Shown here: one piece after another, positions 57,179 to 64,000 of the stretch
Position numbering within the stretch: the first letter of the stretch is position 1
Layout of the letters: each line of letters begins with the position of its first letter
Assembly (NCBI GenBank): GCA_028564925.1
Contig: CM053028.1
Span: forward strand, 365,595,012 to 365,659,011
Length of the DNA: 64,000 nt
Reading direction: 5' to 3'
DNA from: Lithobates sylvaticus
Taxonomy: Eukaryota; Chordata; Amphibia; Anura; Ranidae
The notes under the pieces: model-generated
The model's input: only the letters and a program-made list of their open reading frames with translations
Told to the model about the DNA's origin: nothing
The model's database searches: none
Position numbers and translations under genes: made by a program

Positions 57179-58658
57179 AGAACTCACTGTTCTGCTATTC
57201 CATTGCAGAAAGAATGTCAAACTGATTTCTGTTATAAAAATGTGTCACTGTTGCTTATTCCCTGCTGCGTTCTGGTTAATCCATTGCTTGTATTTTTCAA
57301 CAACAGAAATCATTCTCCTACTTCTCATCTTACGGTATTGACTGATTGTTCCATTGATTCTTTCACAGACGACACATGTCACAACAATTCAGGCTGGCAG
57401 TACAGGCTTATTTTGTTATACAATAGAATGTACTGTATTATTGAGTGAAGATGATATGATTAGTATTTATAATTATGATTTATCATGATTACAGTAGAAA
57501 TATTATTATATAGAGAGTTGCAACTTAATGCAACATTATATGAAGTTAGACATACAGGGTCATAACATTAATAACAAGTACATTAGGAGTGAGAACCTTG
57601 GCCAAATGAGCTTAAATTCTAAAAGTTATAAATGTTATTGTGATGAAAACACAGACTGAGCAACCCAAACAGGCAAACATGATGTTCAGGTCCATGGTCA
57701 CCTTTGCATTTTGTCAAAGGAAGAGACAAAGCTGCAGTGACCTTCCGCCTCCAGTATATACCATCAACAACTCTTAGCTGCAGACCAGAATATTCTTATC
57801 AGTTCCCTTAGAGAACACATACAGACCCTCTCACGCCTATTACCCGATTCCACACTTCAGTCTAGAAGCCCTCGTAAAACCATCAAATTTGCAAGCTTAA
57901 GCAATCAGAAAAGAAACCAAACATCCTGCCATATTGACTGCTCATCGTAAATACCTTAGCTGGAGTCTTTAACAATACACATTGATTGCTGTCTCTCTTC
58001 CCTGGTAGACTTCATTAGATAATAACAGTACAGCCAGAATAAAGGGATATTTACATTAATAAGCAACGTTTTAAGCCCAAACACCCCTATCTTAGACGAT
58101 ATAGGGAGCCTGTGGGACAAATTTCCCTGAAGTAGACATGCGACTCCTCCCATTTTTACGGTATATCCATTCAAAAGGCTTTTCAAAGCTGGACAATAAT
58201 ATGCAAGTTAGCAGACTGTAACATGTAGGTATTAAGAGAAATGAATACCTATAGAAAACTGGATCCGTGGCATGATCGTGAACACAGGGACACCCCATGA
58301 CCACTCCTTAGCTGCTTAATTGGTCAGATCATTTCTGTGAACATCCCCCTCAGGGACAACAAAAGAACCAAATCAAAACCACATCAAACCAAAGAAAACT
58401 GTCAAGTCTTTTGAGAGCCACTGTACCATCTGGCTTGATTGATTGGACTCTGCTGAATCAAGACTTGATAAGTATTTTTCATTTTTTAACCCTTTTGTTT
58501 TATTGTTGCATTGTTGTCTCTTTGTTACTTTTGTAAAACCCTTTTTCTGTAAATATTTTATTTGCACCCTTTTACCTTTTCATTATTAACCCCTTGGCGC
58601 TGGCCATATGCATCAATGTGGCCTCTCGGCGGGTGGGCCTTGACACCAAGTGGCCTTA
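57179..58658. other. No gene recognised
   Basis: About 1.5 kb of AT-rich, apparently unique DNA without a supported coding frame. Confidence 0.5.
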
Positions 58659-59290
58659 TGTAGCGCCGGTACTCCTGAAGAGTACCCACTATGTTGTAAA
58701 TTTATTTTTTTCCCAAGACTATAGTTAAGTCTTGGGGTTAATTGTTCTAAATTATGCTTTGGCATCGGTTTGGCTGGGCTGTATTGAGGTTATACCTGGT
58801 CATAGGTGGGGTTTGCACCTGTGAGAGGCCGTAGAACGCAGTCTGGTTGGATGCATTGGGTACCAATCTCTGCGCAGTGGGCGCGTTTGTCTCGCTGTGT
58901 ATTCCGGGAGAGGGTACTTAAGGTGCTGAAGTCACGTGATTCAGGGTTATGGTCCAGAGGTTGTTGCTGACTCTGTGGTCCTGGTCCTCCTGACCGGACC
59001 CTAGAGGCCCTCATGGCCTGGGGTGTGGATCCATGTGTAGTTCGAGGCACAGTAACTGGAAGGAGGATTCTAAAGTGTTCTGGTGCCGTCTCGGGTTTGG
59101 AGAGGCCCAGCAACTCTACATGCAACCAGGGGAGGACTCTTCAGAAGAGGGCCACGCACAAGGCTGGCTGCTCGGTAAGAGCCTGGAAGCTGGACTGTAA
59201 GGACACTGATTGAATCCACATTTCTTACGGTATCGCTGGACCGGCTGCAAGATACTGGTACTGTAAGAAAGTTCCTAACTTTATCCTGCA
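58659..59290 (+). repeat. Unnamed dispersed repeat, forward copy, possibly LTR-derived
   Basis: About 330 bp of it (58960-59290) match, in reverse, 61780-62165 at roughly 70-75% by eye (GAGAGGCCCAGCAACT, GCACAAGGCTGGCT, GACCGGCTG). TG...CA ends at 58659 and 59290 hint at a solo LTR, but no flanking duplication is seen. Treated as a fossil repeat. Confidence 0.45.
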
Positions 59291-59984
59291 TGTTTTATCT
59301 TGGTCTCAGACCACAGCACATGGTTCCAGTAATCCATGTCCTTAGTCTGCTTGTCTTCAGCAAACTGTTTGCGGGTTTTCTTGTGCATCATCTTTAGAAG
59401 AGGCTTCCTTCTGGGACAACAGCCATGCAGACCACTTTGATGCAGTATGCAGCGTATGGTCTAAGGACTGAAAGGCTGACCCCCCACCCCTTCAACCTCT
59501 GCAGCAATGCTGGCAGCACTCATATGTCTATTTCCCAAAGACAACCTCTGGATATAACGCTGAGCACGTGTACTCAACTTCTTTGGTCGTCCATGGCGAG
59601 CCCTGTTCTGAGTGGAACCTGTCCTGTTAAACCGCTGTATGGTCTTGGCCACCGTGCTGCAGCTCAGTTTCAGGGTCTTGGCAATCTTCTTATAGCCTAG
59701 GCCATCTTTATGTAGAGCAACAATTGTTTTTTTCAGATCCTCAGAGAGTTCTTTGCCATGAGGTGCCATGTTGAACTTCCAGTGACCAGTATGAGAGAGT
59801 GAGAGTGATAACACCAAATTTAACACACATGAGACCTTGTAACACTAACGAGTCACATGACACCGGGGAGGGAAAATTGCTAATTGGGCCCAATTTAGAC
59901 ATTTTCACTAAGGGGTGTACTCAATTTTGTTGCCAGCGGTTTAGACATTAATGGCTGTGTGTTGAGTTATTTTGAGGGGATAGC
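59291..59984 (-). mobile_element. Tc1 copy D, fragment
   Basis: Same subfamily as the 869 element. The minus strand carries the leader and the N-terminal transposase from MAPHGKELSEDLKK (59769) down to the WSDET region, now reading shifted near 59310. Both inverted-repeat ends are missing. It preserves the sequence without the hAT MITE that interrupts copy C. Confidence 0.88.
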
Positions 59985-60110
59985 ATATTCATACCCCTTG
60001 AAACTTAGACATTTTCCACATTTTGTCATGTTACAGTCAAAACCGTAAATTTATTTTATTGGGATTTTTTGTGATAGACCAAAACACTCATTATACCGCA
60101 GGATGAATGT
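59985..60110. mobile_element. Terminal fragment of another Tc1 subfamily
   Basis: ATTCATACCCCTTGAAACTT, then TTTTGTCATGTTACAG and TTTATTGGGATTTTTTGTGA resemble the inner inverted repeat of Tc1 elements. About 120 bp, fused to copy D. Confidence 0.55.
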
Positions 60111-61560
60111 AATTTAATGTATGCTTGATGTTGAATGTACCCTGTTCAAAGTATTTGTTTTTTGTATATTTTCTTGCAAAATAAAGTATACATTTTCAAT
60201 CAAAAATCTACTTTCCTATGAGCTTTTACAACGTTTTTTAAATGTAAATGCATTACTTTTTGATCGAATTAAATTGTTTTTAAATTGATTCACACTATGG
60301 GGAGCTTTATTTTCTCACTGAGACCCTGATTGCTGCCTGCTGGACTGCCTATTGAGTTGGATCCCCTGGTTTGCTCTTATTACACTCGCAGTGAATTCCT
60401 ACAATTTGTGATCTGATGTCTGGATGCTGTTTGATACTACAGGCTTTACACCGCTTGCCTTCCGGTAAGCGCATAGGTTGTGTGGTGGCGGCTCACTAAT
60501 ATTGGTGGTGTTTTGTCTTTCTGCACAGAAGAAATATTGAGGAGATTCATTTCACTTCAATCACTGGACTTTATTGTTTAATAATTTTATTCATTATTCC
60601 ATATTTGCACTATCAATCATCACTGTGTATTCATGTTTATTTGGTGATTTAATTATATTGTCACTATACATAATTCATTTATATTGTCACCATATAATTT
60701 ATTTTCTATTTTATTTTGTGCGCGGCTTTTTTCCATATTTTCTATGTAAGTGGATTTCTTTACTTTTATTAAATTTGTTATATGGAATTTTGCTACGGTG
60801 AGTCTTCTTTCCATTTCCCTGGGATCCAGAATACTGCCTTTCTGCTTCACGTGCTGCTGTTGACGGTCCCGGCCTGTTTTATTCAATAAGGGAGCCTACT
60901 GTGATCATGGTCTGAGGAGGTGCTGTGGAAATTGACTATGGGCATGAAATCGCTTGCATTTTGGTAAGCGCATATTTTGTGTGTTGGTGGTCACGACCCT
61001 TGGTGTTTTTCGGTTGCATAGAAGATTGAAAACTTTTTTGATTTGTTTTTTTTTTTTTTACATCATTATTACACTCATTATTACCACTAAAAAAATGTAT
61101 TATTATCACTTATATATATTTTTTAAAATTAAATTTTTATTTTTATTGTTACTATTAACTTAATATTTTTTCATGAATTCTTATGAATTTTCACTTTTTA
61201 TCAATTTAGGTGTAGCACTGACCCCCGAAGAAGCTGCTGGTTTTATTGGGCTTACCGTTACCTTCTTCGCCTCGTCTCCGTCTAGGGTTTCCCGTGGTAG
61301 ATGGCCCAAAGAAATGTAGAAACTGACACTTTATCTTCCTTTTTTGGGTTATTTATTCAAAAGATAAAACAGTCTCTTCTATGTAGGGTAGAGGGTTAGG
61401 ATGAAAGTTCAGGTACTATTGGAACTGCAAAGATAGGAAGTCTCTTAGACAATGAATCCAGAAAATAAATGTTTCACAGCTGTATTATCACCACCCCGGA
61501 TAGACCTCCTCTCACTAGGCCTAGCAACCGGTGAAGTGTAGGGTAAAGCAAATTCTCTGT
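60111..61560. other. No gene; a duplicated module at about 60440 and 60950
   Basis: GCTTGC-TTCCGGTAAGCGCAT with about 100 bp after it (60447 on) is repeated at 60954 on with changes. The rest is AT-rich. No supported coding frame. Confidence 0.5.
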
Positions 61561-61772
61561 CACAGACTTGGTTGTAGAACACTTGAGAAAAGTCTCTGCC
61601 ACAGACTTGGTTGTAGAACACTTGAGAAAAGTCTCTGCCACAGACTTGGTTGTAGAACACTTGAGAAAAGTCTCTGCCACAGACTTGGTTGTAGAACACT
61701 TGAGAAAAGTCTCTGCCACAGACTTAGTTGTAGAACACTTGAGAAAAGTCTCTGCCACAGACTTGGTTGTCA
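61561..61772. repeat. Tandem array, 39-bp unit, about 5.5 copies
   Basis: Units CAGACTTGGTTGTAGAACAC plus TTGAGAAAAGTCTCTGCCA are nearly identical. ORFs on both strands are repeat translations. Confidence 0.95.
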
Positions 61773-61779
61773 CTGAGGG

Positions 61780-62165
61780 ACAAATTTAGAGAGCTATCAT
61801 ACGGTACCAGTATCTCACAGCCGGTCCGGTGATACCGTATGAGTGTAGATCCATTTAGTGTCCTTCAACTGAGCCTCCAGGCTCCTTCTGAGAAGCCAGC
61901 CTTGTGCATGGCCTTCTCCCGAGGAGTCCTCACCTGGATGCTTCTCCAGTTGCTGGGCCTCTCCTTAGGCAAGACGGCACCGGACCACTTTTGGATAATT
62001 AGGCCCCGATATCCATTCAGGCCTGTCCCTGCAGTTGCTTCGCCTCGGGCTATCCAGCGCCGAGACTCGGAATTGCATGGATCTGCACCCCAGGCCAGGA
62101 AGAGGGCTGGTCAGGAGGACCAGGACCAAACAGACAGAAGATATCTTCTGGACCGGAAACCCTGA
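61780..62165 (-). repeat. Unnamed dispersed repeat, reverse copy
   Basis: Reverse-strand relative of 58960-59290, with the same block order. The 39-bp array lies directly beyond its end. Confidence 0.6.
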
Positions 62166-63084
62166 AGCAGGGCTGATTGTGGGTCACAGACGCCTGGGTG
62201 CAGAAATATTTCTGGCTCCCCCAAGTGGGCGTGGTCATCTTACAAACTCCTCCCCTTTACAAATGTTTCTATGACAACGACTTCAACACAGAGATGTTCC
62301 CGTAAGAAGTCTTCGTTACCCTGGGATCCTCCCATGATCTTTTACCAATAAAGAAAATACAGGAAAAGCGTACACTAATGAGACCTGGAGGGGAGTCTCT
62401 CTGATGCACACAGAGGGGGCTTCTGTTAGAGAGTCTATTAGAAAGAGCCCCCCGACATAGTACAGGAGATGGTCAGAGACTGTAGACATGATACTAGAGA
62501 CGGTCAGAGACTGCAATCATAGTACAGAAGATGGTCAGGCTGCACACATAATACAGGAGATGGTCAGAGACTGCAGACTTGTTACAAGAGATGGTAGTAA
62601 ATAATGGCCGATCGGCCCTCTCACCTGACCCAGCGATACAGCAACAACGGTTCCTCTGATCAGGAGTCAGCTCACTCTGAATTGCCAGTGGCGGCTCCGC
62701 TGGGTAGAGCCCAGATCTGTATTCCTGCAATGACTCCATTCCTTTCTTCACCAGGGATGGTGCCAGGCTGTGTGTTTTTTTCTCTCTCTGATGGTGTTCT
62801 CTCAGCACTGCCCTCTCCCTCTGGAGTCCTGGGTGTACTTCCCTGAAAGCTTTCCCAGGCTCCTGGATTTCTCTCTCCCATTCAGCTGAGCATGCTGTGT
62901 GGGCTGCAGTTTCCGTGTTACAGTGGGGCTGCCAGTACTTGGGACCACATGTCCCACAATCCTCTTCTTTGCTCCTTTGTTTTTTCTTCCCTGGCCGTTA
63001 TGAAGGCTGGGGAAGAAAGATAGTGCGCCGCTCATTAGTACAGCAGCGCACGAGGAGGAGAGGGGAAATAAGAGCCCGCGGCTG
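62166..63084. other. No gene; short tandem repeats at 62455-62600
   Basis: About four units of roughly 31 bp (TACAGGAGATGGTCAGAGAC) lie here. The remainder is moderately GC-rich non-coding sequence. Confidence 0.5.
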
Positions 63085-64000
63085 CAGTGGCGTTGCTAGG
63101 GTTGGTGTCACCTGGTGCAGAAAACATGGTATCGACCCCCCTCCACCAACTATAGTCGTCCCTCAGTACAGACCCCACTCCATTAAGTATAGACCCCCCC
63201 TCCGTCAGTGCAGACCCTTCACTAAGTATAAATACCTCCCTCAGTACAGACCCCCCCATCAGTATAGACCCCAGGACAAAACACCCCCCTTTATCAGTAT
63301 AGACCCCCCTCAGGACAAACCATCCCCCCCTCCATTAGTACAAACCCCCCAGAACAAACCAACCCCCCTCCATTAGTACAGACCCCCCAGAACAAACCAC
63401 CCCCTCCATTAGTTTAGACCCCCCAGGACAAATCACACCCCTCCATTAGTATAGACCCACCAGGACATACCACCCCCCCCACATTAGTACAGACCCCCAG
63501 GACAAACCACCCCCCTCCATTAGTACAGACCCCCCAGGACAAATCACCCCTCCTCCATTAGTACAGGCCCCAGGACAAACCACCCCCCTACATTAGTACA
63601 GACCCCCTAAGGACAAACCATCCCCCCTCCATTAATACAGACCCCCCTAGGACAAACCGCCCCCCCCCTCCATTAGTACAGACCCCTCCAGGACAAACCA
63701 CCCCCCTCCATTGGTACAGACCCCCCCCCAGGACAAACCACCCCCTCCATTAGTCTAGACCCCCCCAGGACAAACCACCCCCCCTATTAGTACAGACCCC
63801 CCAGGACAAATCACCCCCCTCCATTAGTACAGACCCCCCAGGACAAATCACCCCCCTCCATTAGTATAGACCCCCCAGGACAAACCACCCCCCTCCATTA
63901 ATACAGACCCCCCTAGGACAAACCCCCCCCTCCATTGGTACAGACCCCTTCAGGACAAACCCCCCCCCTCCATTAGTACAGACCCCCCAGGACAAACCAC
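63085..64000. mobile_element. hAT-like element with minisatellite, runs off the window
   Basis: Begins CAGTGGCGTTGCTAGGGT, a hAT-type terminus, followed by a C-rich minisatellite of about 38-bp units (CCTCCATTAGTACAGACCCC plus CCAGGACAAACCACCC) to the last base. The right end is outside the window. Confidence 0.65.

Noticed and set aside
57020-57448. 142-codon ORF after the LTR
   Set aside because: It runs across the LTR end and an ATT microsatellite; no motif.
61445-61789. Repeat proteins on both strands; CRISPR-like regular spacing
   Set aside because: The 39-bp units are contiguous with no unique spacers, and the genome is a vertebrate.

Overview
The window looks like intergenic or intronic DNA from a large, repeat-rich amphibian genome. 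A true frog (ranid) is the best guess, because Tc1, hAT, PIF/Harbinger, Tx1-like and L2-like elements are packed and nested with palindromic MITE-like repeats of a kind I associate with ranid frogs. I see no convincing host exon, tRNA or rRNA. Almost every ORF that looks real belongs to a transposable element, and many long ORFs are only tandem repeats read as protein.

Layout. 0.9-5.8 kb: three Tc1 copies in a row, joined by TA microsatellites; two of them carry hAT insertions with 8-bp target duplications. 7.0-8.1 kb: a non-autonomous hAT element with a minisatellite. 8.5-12.6 kb: a Tx1/L1-like LINE with ORF1 and endonuclease, cut off inside the RT. 12.6-28.6 kb: dispersed repeats, foldbacks, MITEs and two LINE remnants. 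28.6-30.7 kb: a near-perfect palindrome of about 2 kb, each arm holding an intact type I hammerhead ribozyme motif. 31.8-32.9 kb: a second hAT copy with a minisatellite. 36.25-43.9 kb: a 7.65-kb PIF/Harbinger transposon with perfect 21-bp terminal repeats, a TAA target duplication and three spliced genes (transposase, Myb/trihelix-like, MADF). 47.5-48.4 kb: an L2/CR1-like LINE tail. 49.3-52.2 kb: two more hAT-type elements with tandem arrays and a hammerhead-like repeat. 52.4-57.2 kb: a palindrome, a Tc1 relic and a broken Ty3/gypsy fossil with its 3' LTR. 58.7-64 kb: repeat fragments and tandem arrays, ending in a minisatellite that runs off the window.

How parts work together. The Harbinger transposase (407 aa, D-D-E residues present) and the Myb-like protein (223 aa) have open spliced frames. 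The third gene has one in-frame TAG after 196 codons. The 426-bp MITE at 17795-18220 matches both ends of this element, so the Harbinger family could have mobilised it. The Myb-like and MADF genes diverge from one TATA sequence. The hammerhead motifs sit in a separate group of inverted or tandem repeats. All assignments rest on reading the sequence; no database search was done.
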